From positions 2,976,001 through 3,040,000 of the forward strand of contig NZ_CP043046.1 of the NCBI RefSeq assembly GCF_008119665.1: DNA of 64,000 bases, in the 5' to 3' direction. The stretch comes from Pigmentiphaga aceris. Lineage in GTDB: Bacteria > Pseudomonadota > Gammaproteobacteria > Burkholderiales > Burkholderiaceae_B. Of the stretch, positions 1 to 8,436 are shown piece by piece (positions within the stretch are counted from its first letter, which is position 1; every line of letters starts with the position of its first letter). The position numbers and the translations under genes were made by a program. The notes beneath the pieces were generated by a model. The model was not told the DNA's origin and made no database searches. It worked only from the letters and a program-made list of their open reading frames with translations.

Positions 1-38
1 GAAGCACACCCCTAACCACCCAAAAACGGCGGCTTGCA

Positions 39-65
39 GGTGTCTACTAGACCAGGAATGCTTCA
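39..65 (-). repeat. Putative IS3-like terminal inverted repeat
   Basis: Read on the minus strand this 27-bp segment starts TGAA and ends TAGACACC, which is the layout of the terminal repeats of some IS3-family elements. It matches the segment at 2727-2753 at 16 of 27 positions, including the outer four and inner eight bases. The element it would belong to lies to the left, outside the window. Only the terminus is visible, so this is a motif-level call. Confidence 0.35.
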
Positions 66-107
66 GATGGTGAGAGTTGTCGAGAGCGATAATTCGCCCC
101 GCTTGCT

Positions 108-1082
108 TTAAAAGGCAAACATCGAGGCGAGCGCCACGCCTGAAAGAACCACCGCGACAAGAGCCACGGCCTGCTGCCGCAGCCAGCCCGGTTTGTCCAG
201 CAACTGCGCTTCTAGTTGCTTGATTTGAGCCAGGGTTTGTTCCTGGTTTTTCAGTAATTCGCCCATCTTCGACTCGGCGCGTTCCAGACGCTGGGCTAGC
301 GCCTCGCTTGCATCGTTCACTTTTTTCAATGATCCCGTCATAGAGATCGACAGGCGCTCCCTCGTTTGGATTTCACCATCGAGCTGCGTGGCTACTTGCT
401 CTACCAACTGCTTCTGGGTTTGCTGAACCTTCTCCTGGTGGGCTAGCTGACGCGAGGACTCCGCGTTGAGTTGTTCCTGCTTCCGGGTGTCGTCCGAGAA
501 GGCCAGGCTCAACGCCTGCAACTTCGCCTCATGGTTGTTCTGCTCGGTGGCTAATTGGTCCACTGCATGCAGGCAGTACTCATAATTGTCTGCCAACGCC
601 AACTGTTCGTCGATCTGATACTTGAACTCGTAGAGCACCACCAACGCCCCGTTCTGGTTGCCGTCCAAAGTCTTTGTATCCGCTTGCAGGCGCTCGATCT
701 CGCGTACCAAGGCATCATTGAAACCGCGCAATACATTGTTGTTCACGGTATGCACTTGGGTGACCAGTTGCACCACGCTCTGCGTAACCTCAAGGCTTGC
801 GCCAAATTCGGTCAGCAATTTGGCCAGATCTTTGTCATTCCTGCCCGACAACCCCCCCCAGAAAGAGTCCCAACCGTCCTGGTTCTGAAAGTCGTTCAAT
901 TGCGCTCTGGTCTTCGACCCACGCTGTATCGCGTCGTTGAGCTTTCGCAGGCCTTCATGAAAATCTCTCAGCTGGTTCTCTTCAGAGCGTGGCGCCGGCA
1001 GCAACCGCTGTACCGGTTGGGGGGCTACGTTATCGGCCGGCGACCCAATAAGTACGGCTCTGTTACCGAGAAACTTGAACAC
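108..1082 (-). CDS. Coiled-coil protein with C-terminal membrane anchor
   Basis: A 324-residue protein of unknown function. Residues from about 150 to 295 are rich in Q, E, K and L with heptad-like spacing, suggesting a long coiled coil. The last 20 or so residues are strongly hydrophobic (VALVAVVLSGVALA), so it is probably tail-anchored in the membrane. I chose the GTG at 1082: it follows the stop codon of the upstream gene by one base and has an AGGAG ribosome binding site just before that stop. The tight spacing implies translational coupling with the GIY-YIG gene, so the two products probably act together. No signal peptide or enzymatic motif was seen. The upstream in-frame start at 1145 would overlap the neighbour and lacks support. 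Confidence 0.7.
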   Translation of the reverse strand: MFKFLGNRAVLIGSPADNVAPQPVQRLLPAPRSEENQLRDFHEGLRKLNDAIQRGSKTRAQLNDFQNQDGWDSFWGGLSGRNDKDLAKLLTEFGASLEVTQSVVQLVTQVHTVNNNVLRGFNDALVREIERLQADTKTLDGNQNGALVVLYEFKYQIDEQLALADNYEYCLHAVDQLATEQNNHEAKLQALSLAFSDDTRKQEQLNAESSRQLAHQEKVQQTQKQLVEQVATQLDGEIQTRERLSISMTGSLKKVNDASEALAQRLERAESKMGELLKNQEQTLAQIKQLEAQLLDKPGWLRQQAVALVAVVLSGVALASMFAF

Positions 1083-1083
1083 G

Positions 1084-2553
1084 TCAGGACTCCTGCGAAA
1101 TACGTTTAGTTGGCAAAAGTGCCGAAAAATCGATTGCACGCACACTCGTGTGCCGGGCCAGCCGTTCGCGGTGGTCTATTGCTTCCTTGGCGAGCAAATT
1201 TACCGACTGCGCGTATTCGACCAGACCTTCAGCCATCAGCCATTCGTTTTCCTGCGCCTTGATAAGCTGCAGTGCCGCCTCTCGTTTGGCCTCTAGTGAC
1301 TCGTTCCACCCGGTCTTGAAGTCCACCAAGTAGGCAACGATAGGAGGGACGAGGTTCTGCAAGTGATAACTGCATAGCCCGAAACCGATGGCCGACAACA
1401 CGCAGGAAATATAAGGCGCTGCCACCCCGGTGAGCGGAATCAATTGCGACTCGATCGCCGGCTCCAGTCCGTCCCAAAGCACCAGCGTGCCACTGACGAT
1501 TACGGTCTCGACGATCTTCTGAATCAACTCTTCCCGGCTCATCGATTGCGCGCCTTTGTACAGTTGCCAGGTGCCATGAGCGAGGTCGAAAAGATTACGG
1601 GCGAGGTTGTAGACCTGACGTATCGCCTTGGACAAGGCATTGACAATGAACTCGACGATACCGTTGAGTAGTTTCAGGGGGGCCGCGATGATTTTTTCGA
1701 TCACCCCCCAGATCTTTTTGAGAAAGCGCTCCACGCGCTGTTTTAGGCGAGCAGCGCCACCCATGAATACATCGACCAGTTCGTCTTTTACGGCCATGAT
1801 CGCGGCTGAGGTTAGTTGTTCCAGCAATTGCCAACCTGAGTTTTTCAGTGCTTCTTTGCCAGCACCCAGCGCAACGTCAGTAGCATTGCCCAGAGTTTCT
1901 TTGAGCTTTTTGGCTTCGATGTTGCTGCGAGTGCCTTGTTCCTGATCCAGTTCCTGGCGCTTGTTGATGGGCGGGTTTTCGGTTTTGATGAGGTACGCTT
2001 CCAAAGCAGCAGCTGTTTCGGCCGAGTCCATGGTCACGAACTTCACCTTGCACCCCGCTTCCAGTTGCTCAGAAAGCTTGTAGGGTTCCCCCTTTTTGTT
2101 GCCATTGCGATGGTCGTTCAGATGACCGTCTTGCCAACGCTGTCGCATGTTGGTGCTATCGCCGATATAGACCGGCTTGCCGCCCGTGTCATACACCACA
2201 TAAACACCTGGCTTTTCGGGCAGTTGGCTGGTACTGGAGGTGTCGGCAGCGCTGAGATCGAACTCTCCATCGAACTGCAAAGTAGCAAGTGAACCGATTC
2301 CAGCTGACAAACTTTTGAGCAGAATCTCCTTCCACGCAACCCCTCGATTGGCAACGTCCATCGCACTCTTCGACGACGTGGCAGCAAGGGTGTCCTTGCC
2401 AGCCTGCAATGGGTCGGCTGTCTTGGCGTTCGGGCGAGAGTTTTTCTTGTTGCGAAAGCCTGCAATCAGTTTTCGATTGGTGTTCTCGATCGCGCGATCA
2501 ACGATAAGGTTCGCCAATGGAGATAGCGATTTTTGCTCGTGTTGTGGAGCCAT
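1084..2553 (-). CDS. GIY-YIG nuclease-domain protein with hydrophobic helical C-terminal half
   Basis: A 489-residue protein. Residues about 115-200 form a GIY-YIG domain: GVY at 116-118, YIG at 129-131, Arg137, the expected catalytic Glu185 in LEAYLIK, and Asn197 in the PPIN motif, so the site looks intact. The rest is unusual: residues 225-335 are predicted amphipathic helices, 350-412 contain two or three strongly hydrophobic segments, and the tail is charged and helical. GIY-YIG enzymes cut DNA (homing endonucleases, UvrC, restriction enzymes), but fusion to a probable membrane or pore-like region is not a standard housekeeping design. The ATG at 2553 is preferred to an upstream TTG at 2589. 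It is the first gene of a two-gene unit with the coiled-coil protein. A role in defence against foreign DNA is only an inference. Confidence 0.75.
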   Translation of the reverse strand: MAPQHEQKSLSPLANLIVDRAIENTNRKLIAGFRNKKNSRPNAKTADPLQAGKDTLAATSSKSAMDVANRGVAWKEILLKSLSAGIGSLATLQFDGEFDLSAADTSSTSQLPEKPGVYVVYDTGGKPVYIGDSTNMRQRWQDGHLNDHRNGNKKGEPYKLSEQLEAGCKVKFVTMDSAETAAALEAYLIKTENPPINKRQELDQEQGTRSNIEAKKLKETLGNATDVALGAGKEALKNSGWQLLEQLTSAAIMAVKDELVDVFMGGAARLKQRVERFLKKIWGVIEKIIAAPLKLLNGIVEFIVNALSKAIRQVYNLARNLFDLAHGTWQLYKGAQSMSREELIQKIVETVIVSGTLVLWDGLEPAIESQLIPLTGVAAPYISCVLSAIGFGLCSYHLQNLVPPIVAYLVDFKTGWNESLEAKREAALQLIKAQENEWLMAEGLVEYAQSVNLLAKEAIDHRERLARHTSVRAIDFSALLPTKRISQES

Positions 2554-3180
2554 GATTACTTCTCGAAAAATTTCCTGTGTGAGGGGCAAACCACGGGCAT
2601 GGAAGTTGTCAGCGCGACACTAATGCTCCACCCGAAAATGGCGTGTTTGAAAAAACTTTGTTCAGGGTTTTGTCAACGAAGACCGTGCAGTCAGAAGCTT
2701 TACCGAAAATGGATGCACGCAAAGTCTGAATTGCCCCGGATACCCTAGACACCTTGAGCTATTAGAAATGCGCCTTTCGAACTCTACCTGGGAATTACTG
2801 CCGGTGCTGCTGTGACGCTGCGCCGGATTATAAAAAATCTTGATGCATTTGAATACATCAGCTTTGGCGTCCTCGCGGCTCGTGTAGATTTAGAGGCGGA
2901 TTCGTTCGCGCTTGTGAACCGCCCCGAGTTCCGCGGCCACAGCGAAGTCTGCTTCGTTGCTCAGTCCCCGTCACTCGCAATCTTGAGACTGAGCCACAGC
3001 AACAGCCGAAGCGGTGCGGCTGGCCACCTCTCTCTTTACTGCAAACGCTCAGAAGTGACTGTTAATACATCCTGTCGAATTTCCGCTTCCGGCCGAATGC
3101 GGGCATAGGTATTGATAAATCGTGGAAAGGATTGACGGCCGATCAACGGCAAGCCGCCAGGAGCCCTAGCCACCGACTGC
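2554..3180. other. Gene-free segment between cassette and TetR gene
   Basis: No convincing gene in 627 bp. It contains the upstream region of the GIY-YIG operon and an IS3-like terminus at 2727-2753. To the right of that terminus I looked for transposase sequence in all frames and recognised none, so any element there is reduced to scar sequence. A 98-codon open frame at 2812-3108 has no recognisable product. Confidence 0.5.
2727..2753 (+). repeat. Putative IS3-like terminal inverted repeat
   Basis: Begins TGAATTGCCCCGG and ends CTAGACACC, the pattern of the ends of IS51/IS407-like members of the IS3 family (TGAACYGCCCCGGG...). It points rightward, away from the GIY-YIG cassette, while the related segment at 39-65 points leftward. 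The cassette would thus lie between two element ends, as in a composite transposon or an island flanked by insertion scars. Confidence 0.4.
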
Positions 3181-3717
3181 TCACCCTAGCACACCCTTGA
3201 TGTCCTCGAAGATATCCTTCCATTCGTCTTCGTCGATCTTTATGAACCCGCAGAAGCGCAGCAGAAAAACGCCTTCGGTGGCCAGGAACGCCAAGCGCAA
3301 TCCCCGGCCTTCCGAGGTCCTCAAATCAATATCCGCCACCCGCTTCGCGTACCAAGCCTGCGTCCACTTCAGTGGATCGGGGCTTTGCAGCAAAGCGCCG
3401 AACAAGGCCGCCGATTTGCTCCTGGATGCTGCCGTCTCATTTGCCGTTACCGTCACATGGGCATTGATCGCATCGCGCCCGTTGCCGGGGCGCACGCCGA
3501 CCTGTTCGATCTGGCTGTCGTAGAGCAAAGCCCAACGATCAAGCATGGCTTCGATCAGCGCTTCCTTGTTCGCATAGCAGGACTGCACGCCACCTTTTGA
3601 GATGCCCGCAGCTTCCGCCACCCCGTCGATGGTCATTGCACTCGAGCCCTGGGTGGCGCTGACCCGCTCGGCCGCTTCCAGCACCGCGTCCCAGTCGATG
3701 GTCTTTCGACGTCCCAT
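3181..3717 (-). CDS. TetR/AcrR family regulator
   Basis: A 178-residue repressor-type protein. The N-terminal DNA-binding helix-turn-helix is clear at about residues 8-55 (TIDGVAEAAGISKGGVQSCY, then the typical KEALIEAML). The C-terminal ligand domain resembles those of TetR proteins that control small efflux pumps. The ATG at 3717 is preceded by GGGGG and starts in MGRRKTIDW, a typical TetR beginning; an upstream TTG at 3771 adds 18 unlikely residues. It is divergent from the SMR transporter gene at 3805, with 87 bp between starts, so it most likely represses that gene and itself. Confidence 0.85.
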   Translation of the reverse strand: MGRRKTIDWDAVLEAAERVSATQGSSAMTIDGVAEAAGISKGGVQSCYANKEALIEAMLDRWALLYDSQIEQVGVRPGNGRDAINAHVTVTANETAASRSKSAALFGALLQSPDPLKWTQAWYAKRVADIDLRTSEGRGLRLAFLATEGVFLLRFCGFIKIDEDEWKDIFEDIKGVLG

Positions 3718-3804
3718 CACAACCCCCAGTAGGAATACGTTCGGATTCTTATCCGTCGACGGCGCTGTCAAGCTGCGACTGCTTGGTCAACGATGGAGAA
3801 GAAA

Positions 3805-4125
3805 ATGAGTTGGTTGGTCCTTTTGCTGGGTGGTGTATTCGAGATCGGTTTCACCACCTGCCTGCGCTACACGGACGGCTTTCGCAATGTGTCTTGGACC
3901 GTGGGTTTTGCAACCTGCGCGCTGATCAGCTTTCTGGCGCTGGAACACGCAACCAAGGTGATTCCGCTGGGTACGGCATACGCTGTCTGGACAGGGATCG
4001 GCGCGCTCGGCACGGTGGTGATCGGCATGATCTGGTTCAGCGAGCCGGCAACAGTCGTGCGCGGCTTGCTCATCCTGCTGCTGGTCGGGAGCATCGTCGG
4101 CCTGAAGATCACCTCGGGGCACTGA
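3805..4125 (+). CDS. Small multidrug resistance (SMR) family transporter
   Basis: A 106-residue inner-membrane protein with four predicted helices. The membrane-embedded glutamate typical of SMR proton antiporters is in GGVFEIGF near residue 13, and the AYAVWTGIGALG motif matches the family signature. The TAYAVWTGIGA and IVGLKI segments resemble the SugE/Gdx branch, which exports guanidinium and small quaternary cations, but the FEIGF stretch is not a perfect match, so the substrate is open. The start at 3805 has a GGAG site nine bases upstream; the ATG at 3793 overlaps that site. Control by the divergent TetR gene is likely. Confidence 0.88.
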   Translation: MSWLVLLLGGVFEIGFTTCLRYTDGFRNVSWTVGFATCALISFLALEHATKVIPLGTAYAVWTGIGALGTVVIGMIWFSEPATVVRGLLILLLVGSIVGLKITSGH

Positions 4126-4206
4126 GGCTGATCTTAGGGGGGAAGGCGTCGTCAGGCGTCGAAGTCTCCTTTACACTGATTGTCACTTTTCCTCGGTAGC
4201 ACCCCC

Positions 4207-5409
4207 ATGAATCTGCTTGAACCGATTGTTGCGTGGCAAAACGACCTGGCCGCGATTCGTCGCGACTTCCACATGCATCCCGAACTGGGCTACGAGGAAT
4301 TCCGTACCTCGGACATCGTCGCCGCCAAGTTGCAGGAGTGGGGCATCGAGGTGCACCGCGGCCTGGCTGGCACAGGTGTGGTCGGCACGATTCGCGGCAA
4401 TCTGCCGGGTAGCCGCAGCCTGGGCTTGCGTGCCGACATGGACGCGCTGCCCATGGATGAAGTCAACACCTTCGAGCACGCCAGCAAGAACCCCGGCAAG
4501 ATGCACGGCTGTGGTCACGACGGCCACACCACCATGCTGCTGGCCGCTTCGCGTTACTTGGCGCAGTACCGCAACTTTGCCGGCACGGTGTATGTGATTT
4601 TCCAGCCCGCGGAAGAAGGCGGCGGTGGTGCCAAGCGCATGGTCGATGAAGGCCTGTTCGACCTGTTCCCGATGGATGCCGTGTTCGGCATGCACAACTG
4701 GCCCGGCATGAAGGTCGGCCAGTTCGCGGTGGCTTCCGGCCCGATCATGGCGTCGAGCAACACCTTCAAGATCACCATCGACGGCAAGGGTTGCCATGGC
4801 GGCATGCCGCACATGGGCATCGACCCGGTCATGGCAGCCGTGCAGATGGCGCAGTCACTGCAGACCATCATCACGCGCAACCGTGATCCGATCGATCCGG
4901 CCGTGATCAGCATCACGCAGATCCACGCCGGCACTGCCGACAACGTGGTACCGACCGAGGCAATCTTGCGCGGCACGGTGCGCACTTTCACGCTTGAGAC
5001 GCTGGACTTGATCGAGCGCCGCATGGAAGAGATCAGCCGTCACACGGCCGCCGCCATGGGTTGCGAGGTGAACTTCGAGTTCCGTCGCCTGTATCCGCCG
5101 ACCATCAATCATGCAGCGGAAGCCGCGTTCTGCACCGAGGTCATGCGCGACATGGTGGGTGCCACCAACGTGAATCCCGAAGTCAAACCCAGCACCGGTG
5201 CCGAGGACTTCTCGTTCATGCTGTTGGAGAAGGCCGGTGCCTACATCTGGGCAGGCAATGGTTCGGGCGATCACCGCGACGCTGGCCACGGCATGGGTCC
5301 GTGCATGCTGCACAACGGCAGCTATGACTTCAATGATGAATTGCTGCCGGTCGGGGCGACCTACTGGACGCAATTGGCCTTGCGCTGGTTGGCGCAGCCG
5401 GCTGCCTGA
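4207..5409 (+). CDS. M20 family amidohydrolase (hippurate hydrolase-like)
   Basis: A 400-residue cytoplasmic metallo-amidohydrolase that removes acyl groups from amino acids (hippurate hydrolase/N-acyl-amino-acid amidohydrolase family). Visible family motifs are HMHPELGYEE near the N-terminus, GLRADMDALP, HGCGHDGHTTML with metal-binding His and Cys, and PAEEGGGGAKRM; the dimerisation domain follows and the C-terminal TGAEDFS motif is present. The length is normal and all motifs are intact. The ATG at 4207 begins MNLLEPIV, as in family members. The gene appears monocistronic and is followed by a strong hairpin. Substrate preference cannot be read from sequence. Confidence 0.9.
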   Translation: MNLLEPIVAWQNDLAAIRRDFHMHPELGYEEFRTSDIVAAKLQEWGIEVHRGLAGTGVVGTIRGNLPGSRSLGLRADMDALPMDEVNTFEHASKNPGKMHGCGHDGHTTMLLAASRYLAQYRNFAGTVYVIFQPAEEGGGGAKRMVDEGLFDLFPMDAVFGMHNWPGMKVGQFAVASGPIMASSNTFKITIDGKGCHGGMPHMGIDPVMAAVQMAQSLQTIITRNRDPIDPAVISITQIHAGTADNVVPTEAILRGTVRTFTLETLDLIERRMEEISRHTAAAMGCEVNFEFRRLYPPTINHAAEAAFCTEVMRDMVGATNVNPEVKPSTGAEDFSFMLLEKAGAYIWAGNGSGDHRDAGHGMGPCMLHNGSYDFNDELLPVGATYWTQLALRWLAQPAA

Positions 5410-5535
5410 GTCGGGTTGAGTGCTGTAGACGCAGTCGCGCTGAGTCAGGTCTAGCGATGAGAGTCTGCTGAGACGGGTTCGATAAGCCTGATGATGCGCT
5501 AGGGTCTTGAGCTGCATGCGTCATCGGTAAGTGAA

Positions 5536-5593
5536 AACGGGGAGTTCGTTTGCCAGCTTCGATAGCTGGGCGTACGAACTCCCTGTTTGTTTT
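5536..5593. terminator. Rho-independent terminator between convergent genes
   Basis: A long hairpin: GGGAGTTCG at 5540-5548 pairs with CGAACTCCC at 5575-5583, with further pairing of GCCAGC and GCTGGG inside. It is followed by TGTTTGTTTT on the plus strand and preceded by AAAAC, so it can serve both the amidohydrolase gene and the convergent qorB gene. Confidence 0.75.
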
Positions 5594-5661
5594 AGCGCTT
5601 CACCGCTTGCAGCCAGACAGCTTGATTGCCTTGCCGCTTTCTAACTTCACCGAGTGGCTAA

Positions 5662-6516
5662 TCAGCCCTTCAGTGCATCCGCCACCACCGCTTTCAAAGG
5701 CGTGGTCGGACGGCCGATCAGCGCGCTCAAGCTACGGCTGTCGTCAAACAAGCCGCCCTTGGCCGCACCTGCGTCCGAGTCGGACAACAGCGCCGCTACG
5801 TAGTCGGGCAGCCCCGCACCGATCAGCGCCGCCTTGAAATCGGCTTCCGGCAGATCCTTGTAGATCACCGGCTTGCCCGACTGTGCAGCTACTTCCGCCG
5901 CAAACTGGGTCAAGGTGTAGGTGTCGTCGCCTGCCAGCTCGTAAATCTTGCCCGCTTGATCATCACGCGTCATCACGGCAGCAGCAGCTTCTGCGTAATC
6001 GGCGCGGGCGGCCGAGGCAATGCGGCCGTCTTGTGCGCTGCCCAGCAATGCGCCGTGTGCCAGTGCCGGCGGAATGCTGGCGGTGTAGTTCTCCGTATAC
6101 CAGCCGTTGCGCAGCACCACGAAAGGCAAGCCGGACGCGGCCAGTGCGGCTTCGGTGTCCCGGTGTTCGCCTGCTAGGCCCAGCGGTGAGGTGTCTGCGT
6201 GCAGCAGGCTGGTATAGGCGATCAGCTTGACGCCGGCTTGCTTGGCGGCGGCGATCACGGCCTGGTGTTGAACCAGGCGTTGACCGACTTCGCTGGACGA
6301 GATCAACAGCAGCTTTTCTGCGCCGGCAAATGCGCTGACAAGCGTTGCGGGCTGGGCATAGTCGGCTTGGCGAACCAGCACGCCCAAGGCGGCCAGATCG
6401 GCGGCCTTGGCCGGGGTGCGAACTGCGGCAACGATTTGCGAGGCGGGCACGGTCTTCAACAGTGCGGCGATGACCAGGCGGCCGAGTTGGCCAGTTGCGC
6501 CGGTGACAACGATCAT
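5662..6516 (-). CDS. qorB: NmrA/SDR family NAD(P)H:quinone oxidoreductase (QorB-like)
   Basis: A 284-residue atypical short-chain dehydrogenase. The N-terminal MIVVTGATGQLGRLVIAALL holds the GxxGxxG dinucleotide-binding loop, and the rest (LIAYTSLLHADTSPLGLAGEH, FVVLRNGWYTENY) matches QorB/YtfG, which reduces quinones with NADPH. The length matches the family. It is divergent from an HxlR regulator, the same arrangement as ytfG/ytfH in E. coli. The intergenic palindrome at 6578-6591 is a probable operator, so expression is probably induced by electrophiles or quinones. Confidence 0.9.
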   Translation of the reverse strand: MIVVTGATGQLGRLVIAALLKTVPASQIVAAVRTPAKAADLAALGVLVRQADYAQPATLVSAFAGAEKLLLISSSEVGQRLVQHQAVIAAAKQAGVKLIAYTSLLHADTSPLGLAGEHRDTEAALAASGLPFVVLRNGWYTENYTASIPPALAHGALLGSAQDGRIASAARADYAEAAAAVMTRDDQAGKIYELAGDDTYTLTQFAAEVAAQSGKPVIYKDLPEADFKAALIGAGLPDYVAALLSDSDAGAAKGGLFDDSRSLSALIGRPTTPLKAVVADALKG

Positions 6517-6577
6517 GATGGATTGCCTTGTTCTGACGATGAGGAAACCGCAGAATATCGGGGAAGCTAACTTTTCG

Positions 6578-6591
6578 TAAGTACGTACTTA
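6578..6591. promoter_or_regulatory. Palindromic operator in qorB/HxlR intergenic region
   Basis: TAAGTACGTACTTA is a perfect 14-bp palindrome. It lies within a larger imperfect dyad (CTAAC...GTTAG) between the divergent qorB and HxlR genes. AAGTAnnTACTT-like palindromes are typical targets of HxlR/YodB-type redox regulators. It would overlap promoters for both genes. Confidence 0.7.
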
Positions 6592-6741
6592 AAGGTTAGT
6601 GTGGTGTCCATGTTGGGTTGCTGCGAGGCTCGTGTGGCGTGCAATTCAGGACAGTCGATGTTCCACGTAATCCCTGCGGCTAGGAGCCGTCAACGGCACA
6701 ATCCGAAAGGCGATGTGAGAGGCTCTATGGAGGAGAAAGGC

Positions 6742-7260
6742 ATGCAGGAAAAAAACATGCAGAAGAAAATCAAGCAGGAACAAGTCACGCACGAGGCCGT
6801 CATGCCGCAAAAAGTCCTGCAGCAAGACCACCTCGCGCACGAAATTTCCCAGGTGCCCGCCTACGCAGGCCCCCCGAGCCTTGCCGAACAGCTACGCCGT
6901 GGTGAACTCTTTGCCGCCGCATGCCCGTCACGCGATGTGCTCAAGCACCTGACCAGCCGCTGGGGCGTGCTGGTGCTGGTCGCGCTGATGGCGGGTACGC
7001 ATCGTTTCAGTGACCTGCGTCGCAAAATCGGTGGCGTCAGCGAAAAGATGCTGGCGCAGACGTTGCAATGGCTGGAAAGCGATGGCCTGGTCGATCGGCA
7101 CGCATATCCGGTCGTGCCGCCCCATGTGGAATACCGGCTGACTGCGCTTGGCATGGAAGCAGCCGTCCGCGTCGAGGCCCTGGCCGATTGGATCGAGGGC
7201 AATTTGCCCCGCATCATGGCGTACCGCGAAGGGCGCGCAGATGCAGAGATCGATGCCTGA
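6742..7260 (+). CDS. HxlR family transcriptional regulator (QorR-like)
   Basis: A winged-helix regulator of 172 residues from the chosen start. The HxlR core is residues about 65-160: AACPSRDVLKHLTSRWGVLVLVALMAGTHRF..., with Cys in the AACPSRDVL motif, the position used as redox sensor in this family, followed by SEKMLAQTLQWLESDGLV. The ATG at 6742 has AGGAG six bases upstream; earlier in-frame starts are possible. The N-terminal extension (K/Q/E-rich, about 60 residues) is longer than usual for the family, so a later start is also conceivable. It is divergent from qorB and probably represses it through the palindrome at 6578. Confidence 0.85.
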   Translation: MQEKNMQKKIKQEQVTHEAVMPQKVLQQDHLAHEISQVPAYAGPPSLAEQLRRGELFAAACPSRDVLKHLTSRWGVLVLVALMAGTHRFSDLRRKIGGVSEKMLAQTLQWLESDGLVDRHAYPVVPPHVEYRLTALGMEAAVRVEALADWIEGNLPRIMAYREGRADAEIDA

Positions 7261-7293
7261 ACGCACGGGCCGGCACCGACTTTTTTCGCGGCC

Positions 7294-8154
7294 TTACAAC
7301 TGCACGCGTCCGACAATACAACTGGTGGAATTGCCGCCAATCCAGATATCTTGACCCGCCTGGGTGACATGCACCCGGCCTGCACGCTGAAGCGCCGCGC
7401 CCTGGCTGGCCACATAGTCGCCAGATGCGATGCCCGTGCCCAGCAGCCACTGCGCAATGCCCGCATTCAAACTGCCGGTGACCGGGTCTTCCTGCACACC
7501 AAACCCGGGCGCAAACGCACGGACTTCAAAACTGGCTTCAGTCCCATCGACAGCCGGGTTCCATGCACCGACCACGCCGACCTTAAAACGTCCCATCGCG
7601 ACAAAATCAGGCTTCAGCGCCAATACTTCCGCGCGCGAACCCAGCATCACTGCCAGCCAACCAGGGCCGTTATCGACCCAGCGTGCGCGCAAGATGGTCT
7701 CTGGCGCAATCCGCAGGCTGTGTGCGACCTGCGCCAAGATATCGGCATCAACTTCGTCAGAACGGATCTGCGGGGGTGCTGCAAAGGCCAGACGACTGCC
7801 ATCGCGACGAATGCGGATCAGCCCGGCTTTGCATTCCTGAATGACTTCTTCTGCGCGCGGTTTGCCACCGGCTTCCAACCAGGCGTGACAGGTGCCCAAG
7901 GTCGGATGCCCGGCGAACGGCAGTTCGCTCGTCGGCGTGAAAATGCGCACCCGGTAATCAGCAGCCGGGTTGGTCGGCGTAAGCAAGAACGTGGTTTCGC
8001 TCAACCCAGTCCACCGCGCAAACGCCGCCATCTTCGCCTCGTCCAAGCCATCAGCGCCATGCACCACGGCAAGCGGATTGCCCTTCAAGGCATCGGCGGT
8101 GAAGACATCGACCTGACGAAAATCGTGCCATTGGACTTGGGGTGGGTGCTGCAT
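7294..8154 (-). CDS. PhzF family isomerase/epimerase-like protein
   Basis: A 286-residue protein of the PhzF family (diaminopimelate-epimerase fold). Characteristic segments are FRQVDVFTADALKGNPLAVV, SETTFLL with the catalytic-type Glu, RIFTPTSELPFAGHPTLGT and the C-terminal GVQEDPVTGSLNAGIAQWL. PhzF itself isomerises an intermediate of phenazine synthesis, but no other phenazine gene is nearby, so the real substrate is unknown. The ATG at 8154 has a CAGGAG site. It lies tail-to-tail with the HxlR gene 33 bp away. Confidence 0.88.
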   Translation of the reverse strand: MQHPPQVQWHDFRQVDVFTADALKGNPLAVVHGADGLDEAKMAAFARWTGLSETTFLLTPTNPAADYRVRIFTPTSELPFAGHPTLGTCHAWLEAGGKPRAEEVIQECKAGLIRIRRDGSRLAFAAPPQIRSDEVDADILAQVAHSLRIAPETILRARWVDNGPGWLAVMLGSRAEVLALKPDFVAMGRFKVGVVGAWNPAVDGTEASFEVRAFAPGFGVQEDPVTGSLNAGIAQWLLGTGIASGDYVASQGAALQRAGRVHVTQAGQDIWIGGNSTSCIVGRVQL

Positions 8155-8436
8155 GAAAACTCCTGAATTGTGTTGTTAGCTGGTTGATGTGGTGGTCACC
8201 GTCGGCATCTTGTCAGGCCTGATGCTGATGCAGACCGTCCAACGAAAAGCAAGTGGCCGAACTGAAAATGCTACCTCATCAGGAAAGCCGCGAATCGACC
8301 AACAGTGAATAAGCCTTTCGAGTGAAGTCGCGGTCTACAGGCAACGCTGAAAGCCATTTTTCTGAGCTGAATGCTATCGTCGGCATAATCAAGACTGCCA
8401 CCTTCACAAAGGCGGTTGCCATTCCCCATTATTCAG

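Noticed and set aside
2812..3108. Open frame of 98 codons on the plus strand right of the IS-like terminus
   Set aside because: No ribosome binding site, no recognisable domain, and an irregular composition; no similarity to a transposase could be seen.
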